This document shows positions 34,067 through 43,858 of a stretch of 64,000 nt of DNA, in pieces. The notes under the pieces are model-generated. The model was not told the DNA's origin, ran no database searches, and saw only the letters and a program-made list of their open reading frames with translations. Numbering within the stretch: the first letter of the stretch is position 1; each line of letters begins with the position of its first letter. The stretch is taken from the NCBI GenBank assembly GCA_002708825.1, contig PAPF01000024.1:1-64000 (forward strand), given 5' to 3'. This DNA is from Phyllobacteriaceae bacterium. Lineage in GTDB: Bacteria > Pseudomonadota > Alphaproteobacteria > Rhizobiales > Rhizobiaceae. The position numbers and the translations under genes were made by a program.

Positions 34067-34987
34067 ATGACAATGGGAAAGCGTCTCAGCCATGCCGGCG
34101 ATACCGAACTGAAACCTGTCTCCATCGAGGTGGACGGCCATCAGCGGGTGTTCGACATCGGGGATCCGGACCTGCCCGACTGGATCAGCGACAATGTCAT
34201 GACGGCGGGCGGCTATCCCTATGACGACAAGCTGAACCGCAAGGATTACGACCGCACGCTGGAAACGCTGCAGGAGGAACTGGTGAAGCTGCAGACCTGG
34301 CTGCAGAAGTCCGGCCACCGCGTGATCATTCTCTTCGAAGGGCGGGACGCGGCCGGAAAGGGCGGCTCGATCGCCGCCTTCCGCCAGTTCCTCAACCCCC
34401 GTCACACGCGCAATGTCGCGCTTTCCAAGCCGACGGAGACCGAGCGCCAGCAATGGTATTTCCAGCGCTACGTCGCCCATTTCCCGACGGCCGGCGAAAT
34501 CGTCACCTTCGACCGCTCATGGTACAACCGCGCGGTGGTGGAGCCGGTGATGGGTTTCTGCACGACGGCGGAGTATCTGAAGTTCCTCGACGACGTGCCG
34601 GATTTCGAGCGCATGATTTCGGAGGAAGGCATCCACCTGTTCAAGTTCTGGCTGAACATCGGCCAGGAAACGCAGCTCAAACGCTTCCATGACAGGGTGC
34701 ACAGCCGCCTGAAATACTGGAAGTTCTCGCCTATCGACATCGCCGGCATCGTGAAATGGGATGCCTATACGCGCCATCGCGACGCCATGCTGGAAAAGAC
34801 CCACACGGAGCACGCGCCATGGACCGTCGTGCGCGCCAACGACAAGCGGCGCCTGCGCATCGAGATCATCCGCCACGTCCTGCGCGCGATCGACTTTCTG
34901 GAGCGCGACGAGGAGCGGATCGGCGAACCCGATGCCGCGATCATCTGTTCCGGCGGGGACTTCCTGGAACGCGGCGGCGCGGACTGA
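34067..34987 (+). CDS. ppk2: Polyphosphate kinase 2
   Basis: 306 residues. Walker A '[16 protein letters not shown]', Walker B '[20 protein letters not shown]' and the lid '[23 protein letters not shown]' mark a one-domain PPK2, which transfers phosphate between polyphosphate and nucleoside diphosphates. The ATG at 34067 has AAGG upstream. The position beside phoR/phoU suggests phosphate control, though I see no clear Pho box. The 3' end overlaps the convergent glycosyltransferase by 47 bases. Confidence 0.95.
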   Translation: MTMGKRLSHAGDTELKPVSIEVDGHQRVFDIGDPDLPDWISDNVMTAGGYPYDDKLNRKDYDRTLETLQEELVKLQTWLQKSGHRVIILFEGRDAAGKGGSIAAFRQFLNPRHTRNVALSKPTETERQQWYFQRYVAHFPTAGEIVTFDRSWYNRAVVEPVMGFCTTAEYLKFLDDVPDFERMISEEGIHLFKFWLNIGQETQLKRFHDRVHSRLKYWKFSPIDIAGIVKWDAYTRHRDAMLEKTHTEHAPWTVVRANDKRRLRIEIIRHVLRAIDFLERDEERIGEPDAAIICSGGDFLERGGAD

Positions 34988-36836
34988 GCGAGGCGGGACG
35001 GTGCGGCGTCTTGTTCCAGCGGTGCGGCGTGCGGACCAGTTCCAGCACGGCGCGCCACGCGGCCCATGACTGCATAAGCCAGTAGAGCGGCAGGCCGAGC
35101 GGCCACCACGACAGCCGCCGGCGTTCCGGCGCCGACATCGCCCGCCATCCCAGCGCGAAATGCACCGCATAGGCGCAGAGCATGAGGCCCAGGTCCAGGC
35201 ACCAGAGCATGAAAGCGGGACCGGACGGGGTATCCAGAACGCCGGCAAGGTGAAGCAGGACCGTCATGTGGAACAGCGGGTGCACCAGTGCGCAGAAGAC
35301 GATCCCCAGCAGGAAAACCTGGATCACCAGGAGATCCGCCAGGCCGCATTCCGAAGCCAGGTGCCGGGGATGGCGCGTGTGGACGAGCCAGCACTGCATC
35401 CAGCCCTTCAGCCAGCGCGTGCGCTGTCCCAGCCAATCGGCGAAGGTGTCGGGCGCATCCTCCAGGGTCGGCCTTTCAATCATGGCCGCGCGGTAGCCAC
35501 TGCGCACGAGCCGGACGCCCAGATCGGCATCCTCGGTCACGTTGTAGGGGTCCCAGGCAAGCACCTCCTCCAGAACCTCGCGGCGAAAATGGTTGGAGGT
35601 GCCACCCAGCGGAAGGAAGAGCCCGCGGCGGGCCAGCCATGGCAGGAGCCCGCGAAACAGGGCGGCATAGTCGAGAGCGAACATGGACGTCAGCCAGGAA
35701 TGCGGCGCGTTGCGGACGAACAGCGGCGCCTGGACACAGGCCAGATTCCGGTCATCCTGGCTGAAGGCCTGCCAGGCCTCCAGCAATTGCCCGGGATGTG
35801 GCCGGTCCTCCGCATCATAGAGCACGACGAGATCGCCACGGGTGACGGCCAGAGCATAGGCAAGGGCGTTCGGCTTGGTGCGCGGACCACCTGGCGGCAC
35901 CACGATGACCTCCACCGTGGCAGCCAGGGGGTGGTCGCGTATGGCGGCGATGGTGCCATGGTCATCGGCTTCGCAGACGATGCCGATGTGCAGTTTCGAC
36001 CTTGGCCAGCGCAACTGGTTGAGATTGGCGAGCAGTTCGCCAATGACCGCCTCTTCACGGTAGGCAGCCACCAGGACGCAATAGGCCGGCAGGGCATCGG
36101 CCCGAACGGGACGAAGGGGACGAGGCCGGCGGGTCCTGGCCGAGGGGACCGCCATGGTCCGAAGGACGAGACAGGCGAGGAAGAAGAGACTTGCCGCCGC
36201 ATGCACCGCGGCCAGGGTGAGTTGCGGGACCACAAGGAGACCCGCGGGGATGGCAACCAGAAGGGCACCCGCGGCAAAGCTCTGCCATCCGTTTGCCACA
36301 AGCCGTGCCGACAGGTCCGGCCGGGCCGCGAACAACCGGCCCGTGCTTTCAGCGCGGATCGCCTGCCCGTGGCGCAGCAGGAGCGCATCGCGAAGGCGGG
36401 AGGGCGGAACCACCGTTGCCGGGCGGCCCGGACCGGTGGCGCCCTGCAGGAATGCCGTCAATGCGGAAAGGTCGGTGACATCCGGCGACACGAGGGTTTC
36501 CGGTGGTCCGCCATCGCTGGCATAAAGGACGGAATGTCCGGGGCGCGACGACGTCATGGCGGGAACCGTCCGTCCCGGCCAGATCAGCCCGGCGGGATCG
36601 ATCGTATCACGAAAAGCCAAACCGAGTTCGCTCGCCACCGCCCTGAAATAGCGCGTTTCGTCGAAACCCGGCGAGGCCAGCAATTCACGCTGGACCGTTG
36701 TGCCGTTGAGGGCGGCCCGGCGCATGAGCGCCACCGTTTCGCGCGGTGCGACACCGGCGCGCGCCAGGATGCGGACAAGCCGGACAGTTTCGGGGTGATG
36801 GATCGTCCTGGCCGAAGCGGAGGCGGGAACCTGCAT
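34941..36836 (-). CDS. XagB-like membrane glycosyltransferase family 2
   Basis: 631 residues. The N-terminal 130 residues resemble the GspE/MshE N-terminal domain ('[20 protein letters not shown]'). Two membrane helices follow, then a processive GT2 core: '[18 protein letters not shown]', the DxD-type '[14 protein letters not shown]', '[12 protein letters not shown]' and '[14 protein letters not shown]' (the TED and QxxRW motifs of cellulose-synthase-like enzymes). Further helices end the protein. It likely makes an exopolysaccharide such as a beta-glucan. Overlaps ppk2 at the 3' end. Confidence 0.88.
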   Translation of the reverse strand: MQVPASASARTIHHPETVRLVRILARAGVAPRETVALMRRAALNGTTVQRELLASPGFDETRYFRAVASELGLAFRDTIDPAGLIWPGRTVPAMTSSRPGHSVLYASDGGPPETLVSPDVTDLSALTAFLQGATGPGRPATVVPPSRLRDALLLRHGQAIRAESTGRLFAARPDLSARLVANGWQSFAAGALLVAIPAGLLVVPQLTLAAVHAAASLFFLACLVLRTMAVPSARTRRPRPLRPVRADALPAYCVLVAAYREEAVIGELLANLNQLRWPRSKLHIGIVCEADDHGTIAAIRDHPLAATVEVIVVPPGGPRTKPNALAYALAVTRGDLVVLYDAEDRPHPGQLLEAWQAFSQDDRNLACVQAPLFVRNAPHSWLTSMFALDYAALFRGLLPWLARRGLFLPLGGTSNHFRREVLEEVLAWDPYNVTEDADLGVRLVRSGYRAAMIERPTLEDAPDTFADWLGQRTRWLKGWMQCWLVHTRHPRHLASECGLADLLVIQVFLLGIVFCALVHPLFHMTVLLHLAGVLDTPSGPAFMLWCLDLGLMLCAYAVHFALGWRAMSAPERRRLSWWPLGLPLYWLMQSWAAWRAVLELVRTPHRWNKTPHRPASLSPRRRVPGSPRRNR

Positions 36837-36847
36837 CGGCGGCGCGG

Positions 36848-37066
36848 TCAGATGACCGGCGCGAACAGGCGCATGAGCCTTTCAAGGCGTCCGGGCTTGC
36901 GCTTCTCGCCGTGGTCTTCCAGCGCAACGTCCTGCCACACATGGGCCACGGAAGGACCACTGTCCTTCCCCTGCGCCAAATCAAGATGATCTTCCTGTGC
37001 TTCCGGGCCGGGCTTCAGCCGAAACCTGGTCCCCGGCACGCTTGCCGTTCTTACTTTCCCTTGCAA
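36848..37066 (-). CDS. Possible small hypothetical protein
   Basis: 72 residues if started at TTG 37066, which has GGGCGGAC upstream. Charged and polar with a basic amphipathic end ('GRLERLMRLFAPVI'). It stops 11 bases before the XagB-like start in the same direction, so it could be a leader gene. No family recognised and no Met start; may be chance. Confidence 0.35.
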   Translation of the reverse strand: MQGKVRTASVPGTRFRLKPGPEAQEDHLDLAQGKDSGPSVAHVWQDVALEDHGEKRKPGRLERLMRLFAPVI

Positions 37067-37126
37067 GTCCGCCCCCTGACACTTGCCGGAAAGATAAGTG
37101 CCGGGAACGGAAAGGATATGGTGCGA

Positions 37127-37864
37127 TCACGTAATGTAGCCCTGGCGTATCGCCTCGGCGACGGCCTGGGTCCGGTTGACGGCACCAAGCTTGGTCTTGG
37201 CGCTGAGAAGGTGCTTTTCCGACGTGTGCTCGGAAATCCCGAGGATGCGGGATATTTCCCACTCGCTCTTGCCCGCCGCCGCCCAGCGAATGCACTCGGC
37301 CTCGCGCCGGGTCAGGCGCCCGGTCCGTTCGCCCGTGAAACCGCGGGACAGATGCAGCGCGCGCTCTATCGCATAGGTTGAAACGAGAGCCACCATCCCG
37401 AAATGCGCGGGCGGAAGGTCCATGTGCTCGCCACCGAGCGACAGCAATGCCAGCGTGCCGTCCGTGGTGACAAGCGGTATGGACATGCCATGGCGCATGC
37501 CGAAATCCCCGGCCTCCGCCATGACCCGGTCCGCGGCCTTGTTGCCGCGTGTCACGCGGGCAGCATCGTCCCAGGTGAATGGCTGCATGTTGTGCTTGGC
37601 GAAGTGCACCACGGGATCGGCCGCGACATAGTTGCAGCCGATATACCGCTCTATCCATTCCGGGGACCAGCCGCCAAGCAGGATGTGTTCGCGCCTGATC
37701 TCGGGCTCGGCCGCCGGGTCCTGCTGGGACCCGATGATCATGCGGTCGAGTCCGAAGCGGCCCGTCATGGCCAGCAAGCGGCTGCAGACCTCCTGGGCCG
37801 AATTCGCCCGGTTGATCTGGCTGATATGCTCCAGCGTCTCATCGAAAAGCTGACGACTTGTCAT
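37127..37864 (-). CDS. LuxR-family quorum-sensing regulator (solo)
   Basis: 245 residues. The N-terminal autoinducer-binding domain keeps the usual ligand residues: 'WSPEWIERYIGCNYVAADPVV' (Trp, Tyr, Asp-Pro), 'FTWDD' (Trp) and 'FGMRHGMSIPL' (Gly). The C-terminal helix-turn-helix is 'LTRREAECIRWAAAGKSEWEISRILGISEHT' type. It would bind an acyl-homoserine lactone. No luxI-type synthase is in the window. ATG 37864 with GGGGGCGGA is favoured over 37936. An 8-bp inverted repeat lies upstream. Confidence 0.92.
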   Translation of the reverse strand: MTSRQLFDETLEHISQINRANSAQEVCSRLLAMTGRFGLDRMIIGSQQDPAAEPEIRREHILLGGWSPEWIERYIGCNYVAADPVVHFAKHNMQPFTWDDAARVTRGNKAADRVMAEAGDFGMRHGMSIPLVTTDGTLALLSLGGEHMDLPPAHFGMVALVSTYAIERALHLSRGFTGERTGRLTRREAECIRWAAAGKSEWEISRILGISEHTSEKHLLSAKTKLGAVNRTQAVAEAIRQGYIT

Positions 37865-37900
37865 TCCGCCCCCACTGATTGCATTCCTGTATCCGCACAC

Positions 37901-37930
37901 ACGCGCATTAGACCAAGGTGCGATGCGCGT
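37901..37930. promoter_or_regulatory. Inverted repeat upstream of luxR solo
   Basis: ACGCGCAT and ATGCGCGT are perfect inverted copies with 14 bases between, centred about 50 bases before the LuxR ATG. It is not a standard lux box, so the binding factor is open. Confidence 0.35.
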
Positions 37931-38069
37931 TTCCATAGATCAGGAGTTGCAAGAAGAACGCTGTCATGACCGGTCGCAAGCCGGCCCGCGCCGTGCTATG
38001 GAACGCGGCGGGCGCGGCTGCTCTCCCGCAAGCAGCCGCATTTCGAAAGGCAGGCAGGAGACGCGTCCC

Positions 38070-38924
38070 TTGACGCCATACGGCACATCATCGCTGGTCC
38101 GCTTGGCCGCTGCGCTCGCCATGGCCGTCGTCATGCAGGCGCCCGTGGCGCAGGCTGCAAGCCGCTTCCCGGTGCTCTGGGACAGCGGGGAACGCCTGCC
38201 CGCGGTCAGCCTCGCCGAGACGAGCCGGCTGCGCTTCCTGGTCATGACCGATTTCCCGCCGTTCAGCTTCCTTGATTCCAATGGCCGGCTGACAGGTTTC
38301 CATGTGGACCTGGCGCAGGCCATCTGCCGGGAACTGGATGTGCTCGACAAATGCCAGATCCAGGGCCTGCCATGGAAGGAATTGCCGGGCGCGCTGCGCT
38401 CCGACCAGGGCGAGGCCGTGCTGAGCGGCCTGCCCGCCGATGCCGGCACGGACGGCATCGTCTTCACGCGGCCCTATTTTCCGCTGCCCGCGCGGTTCGC
38501 CACCCGCCGCCAGACAAGCCTGGAGGAACCGGTCGCGAATGCGATCGCCGGCAAGCGGGTTGGCGTGATGGACGGCTCCAAGTTCGAGCAGATGCTGCGC
38601 GCATGGTTCCCCGCGGCGCAGGCGGTGGTCTATTCGCGCGAAAGCTGGATGCTGCAGGATCTCAAGGACGGCAAGACGGACGCCGTCTTCTCCGACGGCA
38701 TGCGCCTGTCCTTCTGGCTGGGCGGCACCAATGCCGATGCCTGCTGCATGTTTTCCGGCGGCGCCTATTACGCGCCGGGACTGCTCGGGGCGGGGCATCG
38801 CATCGCCGTCGATGCACGCCAGGAAAAACTGGCGCCGGCGCTGGAACAGGCGTTGAAACAACTCTCCGCCAAGGGCGTGATGAACGAGCTTTACCTACGC
38901 TATTTCCCGGTCGGCTTCTTCTGA
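38070..38924 (+). CDS. Periplasmic solute-binding protein family 3 (amino-acid type)
   Basis: About 284 residues from TTG 38070 (GGAGACG upstream). Signal peptide 'SSLVRLAAALAMAVVMQAPVAQAA'. 'LRFLVMTDFPPFSFLDSNGRLTGFHVDLAQAIC' is the SBP_bac_3 opening, and 'GKRVGVMDGSKFEQMLR' with 'LKDGKTDAVFSDGMRLSFWLGG' complete the two-lobe fold. It usually feeds an ABC importer, but no permease or ATPase gene is adjacent, so it may be a stand-alone receptor. Overlaps the convergent desaturase-like gene by 30 bases. Confidence 0.85.
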   Translation: MTPYGTSSLVRLAAALAMAVVMQAPVAQAASRFPVLWDSGERLPAVSLAETSRLRFLVMTDFPPFSFLDSNGRLTGFHVDLAQAICRELDVLDKCQIQGLPWKELPGALRSDQGEAVLSGLPADAGTDGIVFTRPYFPLPARFATRRQTSLEEPVANAIAGKRVGVMDGSKFEQMLRAWFPAAQAVVYSRESWMLQDLKDGKTDAVFSDGMRLSFWLGGTNADACCMFSGGAYYAPGLLGAGHRIAVDARQEKLAPALEQALKQLSAKGVMNELYLRYFPVGFF

Positions 38925-39758
38925 CCGCACGGCGGTGCCGACATGGTATCCGGACCGCCGGAAGGGCAGCAGCAGCGACCAGGGCAGGCTGGCGGTCGCG
39001 GGTCCGCGAAACTCGTCAAGCCCGATGGTCATGCCGTCATGGCCGGCCCGGGGCTGATCACGATAGGTGCCGAAGAGCCTGTCCCAGACGGGAAGGTTGA
39101 ACCCGTAGTTTGAATCGGTCTCCGGCTGCCATGACGAATGATGCACGCGATGCATGTCGGGCGTGACCAGAAACAGCCGCAGCACATGGTCCAGTTTCAG
39201 CGGCAGGCGCGCATTGGCGTGGTTGAACATGGCGGTCGCGTTCAACACGATCTCGAAGACGAGAACCGCGACGACGGGCGGACCCAGCAGCACGACGATC
39301 GCCGCCTTCCACACCATGGAGACGAGAATTTCGGCCGGATGGAAACGCAGCGCCGTGGTCAGGTCGAAACCGGTGTCGGCATGGTGCATGCGGTGAAACC
39401 GCCACAAGAGCGGGATCTTGTGACTGGCCCAATGCTCCAGCCAGACGGCGAAATCGAGGATGATGAAGGCCAGGATGCCGGCGGCCAGCGGCGGCACGCC
39501 CAGCGCGGGGAACAGGCCCCAGCCCCTCGATTCCGCCCAGAGCGCCGTGCCCACGGCAGCGGCGGGGAAAACAAGCCGCAGCAGGATCGTCGACAGCACC
39601 GCCATGGACAGGTTGGTGAACCAGCGCCTGCCTTTCCAGGTCCCCGCCATTTCCGGACGCGCCAGGCGCGGCGACCACAGCTCGAACAGCGCCATCACCG
39701 CGAAGACGGACGCGAAGGCGCCGAAACGGATGACGGGCTCGGGAAGCGACTGAAGCAT
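38895..39758 (-). CDS. Sterol desaturase / fatty acid hydroxylase family protein
   Basis: 287 residues, about four membrane helices. The di-iron His clusters are present: 'WLEHWASHKIPLLWRFHRMHHAD', 'FNHAN' and 'MHRVHHSSWQPETDSNYGFN'. 'LPVWDRLFGTYRD' is the common ending. In bacteria such proteins hydroxylate membrane lipids (fatty acids, ornithine lipids, carotenoids). Substrate unknown. Preceded by the TerB-like gene 87 bases further right, same strand. Confidence 0.92.
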   Translation of the reverse strand: MLQSLPEPVIRFGAFASVFAVMALFELWSPRLARPEMAGTWKGRRWFTNLSMAVLSTILLRLVFPAAAVGTALWAESRGWGLFPALGVPPLAAGILAFIILDFAVWLEHWASHKIPLLWRFHRMHHADTGFDLTTALRFHPAEILVSMVWKAAIVVLLGPPVVAVLVFEIVLNATAMFNHANARLPLKLDHVLRLFLVTPDMHRVHHSSWQPETDSNYGFNLPVWDRLFGTYRDQPRAGHDGMTIGLDEFRGPATASLPWSLLLPFRRSGYHVGTAVRSEEADREIA

Positions 39759-39845
39759 GGCGTTTCACCCTCGATTTCCGGTCCGTCCTGCCATGGGGAA
39801 TCCGGCGCACACGGGCAAGTCACGTTCGGGTGAGGCTCGGCCCGC

Positions 39846-40259
39846 TTACTCGGCGGTGCGGAACCGCGCCTGGGCGCCGCGCTCGATGGCGGCAACAGTC
39901 AGCTTGTCGAGGCCGAGGCGGTCACGCAGCATCTGCAGGAAGCGCAGTTCCTCCTGCTCGACATGCAGGTCGGCCGCGGCCACCTCGACGGCCAGGGCAT
40001 AGGCGGTGTCGCGCAGGCGGTGCGGCACCGATTCCGACACGATGTCGAAGATCCGGTCCAGACCGTCATCGGCCTGAAGCAGTTCCCGGCACACCCGCGT
40101 CGCCGAGATCAGCCGGTCCTCGCCATAGCCGCGGAAGACGGGCAGCGTCTCGATGACATTGCCGATGCGCCGCATCTCCTCATCGGACATGGAGCGGTCC
40201 ACCGCCGACATCACCACCATGACGTAAACCAGCGCATCCTGTGTCGCGAGCAGGCTCAT
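39846..40259 (-). CDS. TerB-like family protein
   Basis: 137 residues, all-helical. 'TQDALVYVMVVMSAVDRSMSDEEMRRIGNVI' and 'AADLHVEQEELRFLQMLRDRLGL' repeat the two acidic metal-binding helices of the TerB fold (D.....EE...). Linked elsewhere to tellurite resistance and membrane stress, but a stand-alone gene like this is mostly of unknown role. The ATG at 40259 follows GGAG. Confidence 0.85.
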   Translation of the reverse strand: MSLLATQDALVYVMVVMSAVDRSMSDEEMRRIGNVIETLPVFRGYGEDRLISATRVCRELLQADDGLDRIFDIVSESVPHRLRDTAYALAVEVAAADLHVEQEELRFLQMLRDRLGLDKLTVAAIERGAQARFRTAE

Positions 40260-40423
40260 CTTCAACTCCAGATCAATCCCGTTGGGCGAATAGGTATGGT
40301 GTGGCGCACGCGGACGCAAGCAAATTAAGGGGTCCGCCGATTGACCCCCGCCCGGCACTTCAATATCAGGGTGCGCGCATCCTCGTATAAAGCATCGCAC
40401 CGCAACCGGAGCGCCACCAACCC

Positions 40424-42079
40424 ATGACCGCGTCCTCGACCATCCAGTCCGGCCTGACACCGGCCCTCACAGACGCTGCGCAGAGCAGCAAGGCATGGCC
40501 TTTCGAGGAAGCACGCAAGATCATCAAACGCTACGAGAAGACCGGCTTTCCCGCCGAGATCCTGTTCGAAACGGGATACGGCCCGTCCGGCCTGCCGCAT
40601 ATCGGCACCTTCGGCGAGGTGGCGCGCACGACCATGGTGCGCAATGCCTTCCGCGTGCTGACGGGCGATACCGTGCCGACGCGCCTTTTGTGTTTCTCCG
40701 ACGACATGGACGGCATGCGCAAGATTCCGGAAAACGTCCCGGACCGCAAGGCGCTGGAGCCCTATCTGCACATGCCGCTGACCGTGGTGCCAAACCCCTT
40801 CGGCGGCGACTATCCGAGCTTCGGCCACCACAACAATGCCATGCTGCGGCGCTTCCTCGACACGTTCGGCTTCGACTACGAATTCGCCAGCGCGACCGAC
40901 TACTACAAGTCCGGCCGGTTCGACGACATCCTGCTGCGCGTCGCGGAACGCTACGACGCCATCATGGACATCATGCTGCCGACGCTGGGCGAGGAGCGGC
41001 GGGCGACCTATTCGCCCTTCCTGCCGATCTCGCCCAAGACCGGCCGGGTGCTCTATGTGCCGATGAAGGCGGTGGACGCGGCCAACGGCACCATCACCTA
41101 TGTCGACGAGGACGGCGACGAGATCACGCAGCGGGTCACCGGCGGACAGGTCAAGCTGCAGTGGAAGCCCGATTTCGGTGCCCGCTGGGCCGCGCTCAAC
41201 GTCGATTTCGAGATGTTCGGCAAGGATCACGGACCGAACATGATGGTCTACGATTCCATCTGCAAGGCGCTCGGCGGGCGGCCGCCGGAGCACTTCGTCT
41301 ATGAGCTCTTCCTCGACGACAAGGGCGAGAAGATCTCAAAGTCCAAGGGCAACGGCCTGACCATCGACGAGTGGCTGGCCTATGCGCCGACGGAAAGCCT
41401 GGCGCTCTACATGTTCCAGAAGCCTCGCACGGCCAAGCGGCTCTATTTCGACGTGATCCCGCGCGCGGTGGACGAGTATTTCACCTTCCTGTCGGCCTAT
41501 GAGCGGCAGGACACGGCCAACCGGCTTGCCAACCCGGTCTGGCACATCCACGGCGGCAACCCGCCGGCCGGAGACATGCCGGTCAGCTTCGCCATGCTGC
41601 TCAACCTGGTCAGCGCCTCCAATGCTCACGACAAGGACGTGCTGTGGGGCTTCATCTCGCGCTATGCCCCCGGCGTGACCGCGCAGACGCATCCCAAGCT
41701 CGACGAACTGGTCGGCTACGCCATCCGCTATTTCGACGATTTCGTGCTGCCGGCCAAGACATTCCGGGCGCCCGACGAGGTGGAGCGCGCGGCGCTCGAA
41801 GCGCTGGAAGCCTCGCTCGGCGCCCTGCCGGCCGATGCCGACGGCGCGGCGATCCAGGATGCGGCGCTGGACGTGGCGCGCGGCATCGAGCGCTACCAGG
41901 ACCACAAGAAGACCAGCCCGGATGGCGGGCCGGGCGTCTCGGTCGCCTTCTTCCAGATGATCTACGAGGTGCTGCTTGGCCAGGAGCGGGGCCCGCGCTT
42001 CGGCTCGTTCACGGCGCTCTACGGCATCGCGGAAATGCGGGCGCTGATCCGCAAGGCGCTGAGCGGCGACCTCGCCTGA
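40424..42079 (+). CDS. lysK: Lysyl-tRNA synthetase, class I
   Basis: 551 residues. The Rossmann HIGH-type motif is '[14 protein letters not shown]' and the KMSKS-type motif is '[12 protein letters not shown]', showing a class I LysRS as found in archaea and many alphaproteobacteria rather than the class II LysS. Charges tRNA-Lys. '[17 protein letters not shown]' is a typical class I LysRS segment. Stands alone and converges on a small PHA-system gene. Confidence 0.97.
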   Translation: MTASSTIQSGLTPALTDAAQSSKAWPFEEARKIIKRYEKTGFPAEILFETGYGPSGLPHIGTFGEVARTTMVRNAFRVLTGDTVPTRLLCFSDDMDGMRKIPENVPDRKALEPYLHMPLTVVPNPFGGDYPSFGHHNNAMLRRFLDTFGFDYEFASATDYYKSGRFDDILLRVAERYDAIMDIMLPTLGEERRATYSPFLPISPKTGRVLYVPMKAVDAANGTITYVDEDGDEITQRVTGGQVKLQWKPDFGARWAALNVDFEMFGKDHGPNMMVYDSICKALGGRPPEHFVYELFLDDKGEKISKSKGNGLTIDEWLAYAPTESLALYMFQKPRTAKRLYFDVIPRAVDEYFTFLSAYERQDTANRLANPVWHIHGGNPPAGDMPVSFAMLLNLVSASNAHDKDVLWGFISRYAPGVTAQTHPKLDELVGYAIRYFDDFVLPAKTFRAPDEVERAALEALEASLGALPADADGAAIQDAALDVARGIERYQDHKKTSPDGGPGVSVAFFQMIYEVLLGQERGPRFGSFTALYGIAEMRALIRKALSGDLA

Positions 42080-42088
42080 ACCCTGCGC

Positions 42089-42397
42089 CTATTCCTTCGA
42101 CAGCAGCAGGCGGCTCTGCTTGCCGAGCGTGTCGGACAGCTTCCCTGCCATGCCGGCGAGAAGGGCGGGCAGCATGAGCTGGATCGTCATGTCCGTTTCG
42201 CTCACATCCACGGTGCCGGTCACGGTCTGGCCGAAGGCGCCGGCGGAAAAGTGCAACTGTTCGTCGTGCCATTCCTTGTCGAGGCGAACGCCCATGCCGA
42301 TGGCTTTCTCCACCTGGTCGAAACGGTCGCGCACACGTTCGAGCGCCTTTTCGCGCCCCAGTTCGTGGGAGACGGTGATGGTGACGGGTTTGGCCAT
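42089..42397 (-). CDS. Polyhydroxyalkanoic-acid system family protein
   Basis: 102 residues. 'ITVSHELGREKALERVRDRF' and 'FGQTVTGTVDVSETDMTIQLMLP' are the PHA_gran_rgn (PF09650) pattern, a small family often seen near PHA genes. It is cytoplasmic and of unsettled function. The ATG has AGGAG. No PHA synthase is nearby, so a link with PHA is by family name only. Confidence 0.87.
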   Translation of the reverse strand: MAKPVTITVSHELGREKALERVRDRFDQVEKAIGMGVRLDKEWHDEQLHFSAGAFGQTVTGTVDVSETDMTIQLMLPALLAGMAGKLSDTLGKQSRLLLSKE

Positions 42398-42443
42398 GTC
42401 GGCTCCTGTTTGCTGTCAGGCATCTGCATCCCGCATATGGGCG

Positions 42444-43142
42444 TCAGCGCCCGTCTTGTGAAGACGCGGGCAGCGGATTGACCGCCTGGAAGGCATACAA
42501 TCCCCTGCCCTTTTCGCGGGCCTCGGCAAGGCGCGCTTCAAGGCCGGAGCCTTCGGCTTCCAGGGCCCAGCCGTTCCGCGCCATCCATTCCGCCATGTCC
42601 TCGCCGGCCAGCGCGCAGGACGTGGCGATGACGGCCGGGTTGGGCTTCTCCGGTGCGCGGCAGGAAATGGCGCGCGCACGGATCCATTGGCGCAACGCCG
42701 TTCGCGCCATCATGCCGCAGGGCTGGTCCTGGCCGTCGCCGTCGCGGCAGGTCGTCTCCAGCGGCGGCGCCTCGATGCCGTCGAGACGCAGGCGATGGCC
42801 CTCCGCCTCCAGCAGGTTGGCCTCCAGCGCCACCGGCCGGTGAAGCAGGCGCTCCTGCCAGCCGGTGGTATCGGACGGATCGGGCGGCGGCGCGGGTACT
42901 GCCGGCGCGGCAAGGGGACTGAGCGGCGGACGCGGCGCGACACGTTCGTAGCCCGGCAGCGCGGCGACTGTCTCTTCCGGCGCGGGACGGGCATCCTGCC
43001 GCGGGGCCGTGGCCGGCGGCTGACGTTCCGATTGCGGCGCAAGCTTCACGGCCGTTTCGGCCGGGCCGCGGGGCCAGAACTCCATCGCGGCGAAAAGGAC
43101 CGCCAGAAGCATCACCGGCAGGGCCAGCCAGCGCAGGCGCAT
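42444..43142 (-). CDS. Membrane-anchored thermonuclease-like protein
   Basis: 232 residues. An N-terminal anchor ('LALPVMLLAVLFAAMEFW') and a Pro/Ala-rich linker lead to a C-terminal SNase-like OB domain ('LRLDGIEAPPLETTCRDG', 'NPAVIATSCALAGEDMAEW', 'MARNGWALEAEGSGL'). The 'GIEAP' and 'AEWMARNGWA' segments match thermonuclease proteins, but the catalytic Arg/Glu trio is not clear, so activity is uncertain. ATG 43142 with GGCGGG favoured. Immediately downstream of the S24 repressor gene, likely one unit. Confidence 0.8.
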   Translation of the reverse strand: MRLRWLALPVMLLAVLFAAMEFWPRGPAETAVKLAPQSERQPPATAPRQDARPAPEETVAALPGYERVAPRPPLSPLAAPAVPAPPPDPSDTTGWQERLLHRPVALEANLLEAEGHRLRLDGIEAPPLETTCRDGDGQDQPCGMMARTALRQWIRARAISCRAPEKPNPAVIATSCALAGEDMAEWMARNGWALEAEGSGLEARLAEAREKGRGLYAFQAVNPLPASSQDGR

Positions 43143-43150
43143 CCCGCCGC

Positions 43151-43789
43151 CTACTGGCTCGCCCAGAGGATGCGAGCCATCCAGTCCACATCCCCTTGAT
43201 CGAGAACACGGGGAGGATGGTCCGGATTGAGCGAAGCCAGTTCCAGTTCCGTGCGGCCCTGGCGAGCCAGCACCTTGGCCATCACCTCGCCGCCGCGCGT
43301 GCGCACGACCACGCGGTCGCCCTTGCGGCATTGCGCGCCCGGCTGGACGATCAGGCGGTCGCCGTCACGGTAGACCGGGAGCATGGAATCGCCCTGAACC
43401 TCCAGCGCGTAGACGCCCTCGCCCGGCTGGACGGGGAAATCCACGATGTCGAGACCCTGGCCAGCCGGAAAGCCGGCATCGTCGAAGAAGCCGCCGGCGC
43501 CAGCCTGGGCGACGCCAAGCAACGGCACGCGCGCCGGCGCGCCATAGCCGCCTGCCGGACCGGCGTCCAGAAGCTTCATGAACTCGCCGAGCGACGTTCC
43601 GGTGGCGGCGAGGATCTTGGCAATCGACTCGGTGGAGGGCCAGCGCGGGCGTCCGTCGCCGGACAGGCGCTTTGAGCGGTTGAAGGCCGTTGAATCGAGC
43701 CCGGCCCGGCGCGCCAGCCCGGAGACCGACAGGCCGTGGCGTTCGGCAAGGGCATCGATGGCCGCCCAGACGCCTGAATGGGAAAGCAT
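43151..43789 (-). CDS. XRE/S24-family repressor (LexA-like fold)
   Basis: 212 residues. N-terminal helix-turn-helix ('HGLSVSGLARRAGLDSTAFNRSKR'), C-terminal peptidase-S24 domain with catalytic Ser in 'VQGDSMLPVYRDGDRL' and Lys in 'GEVMAKVLARQG'. It resembles phage CI-type repressors, but homologues are chromosomal in rhizobia. Whether it self-cleaves is unknown. An 8-base palindrome lies 32 bases before the start. Stops eight bases before the nuclease-like gene. Confidence 0.9.
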   Translation of the reverse strand: MLSHSGVWAAIDALAERHGLSVSGLARRAGLDSTAFNRSKRLSGDGRPRWPSTESIAKILAATGTSLGEFMKLLDAGPAGGYGAPARVPLLGVAQAGAGGFFDDAGFPAGQGLDIVDFPVQPGEGVYALEVQGDSMLPVYRDGDRLIVQPGAQCRKGDRVVVRTRGGEVMAKVLARQGRTELELASLNPDHPPRVLDQGDVDWMARILWASQ

Positions 43790-43821
43790 GGATCCAGCCT
43801 TTCCGCTCGAAGGAATATTTA

Positions 43822-43829
43822 CCTTAAGG
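43822..43829. promoter_or_regulatory. Palindrome upstream of S24 repressor
   Basis: CCTTAAGG, imperfectly extended to ACCTTAAGGGT, in an AT-rich pocket (GGAATATTTACC) before the repressor. It is a possible self-regulation operator. Confidence 0.35.
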
Positions 43830-43858
43830 GTGCGAGCGGCGGCCTGTCCAGAGCGCTG

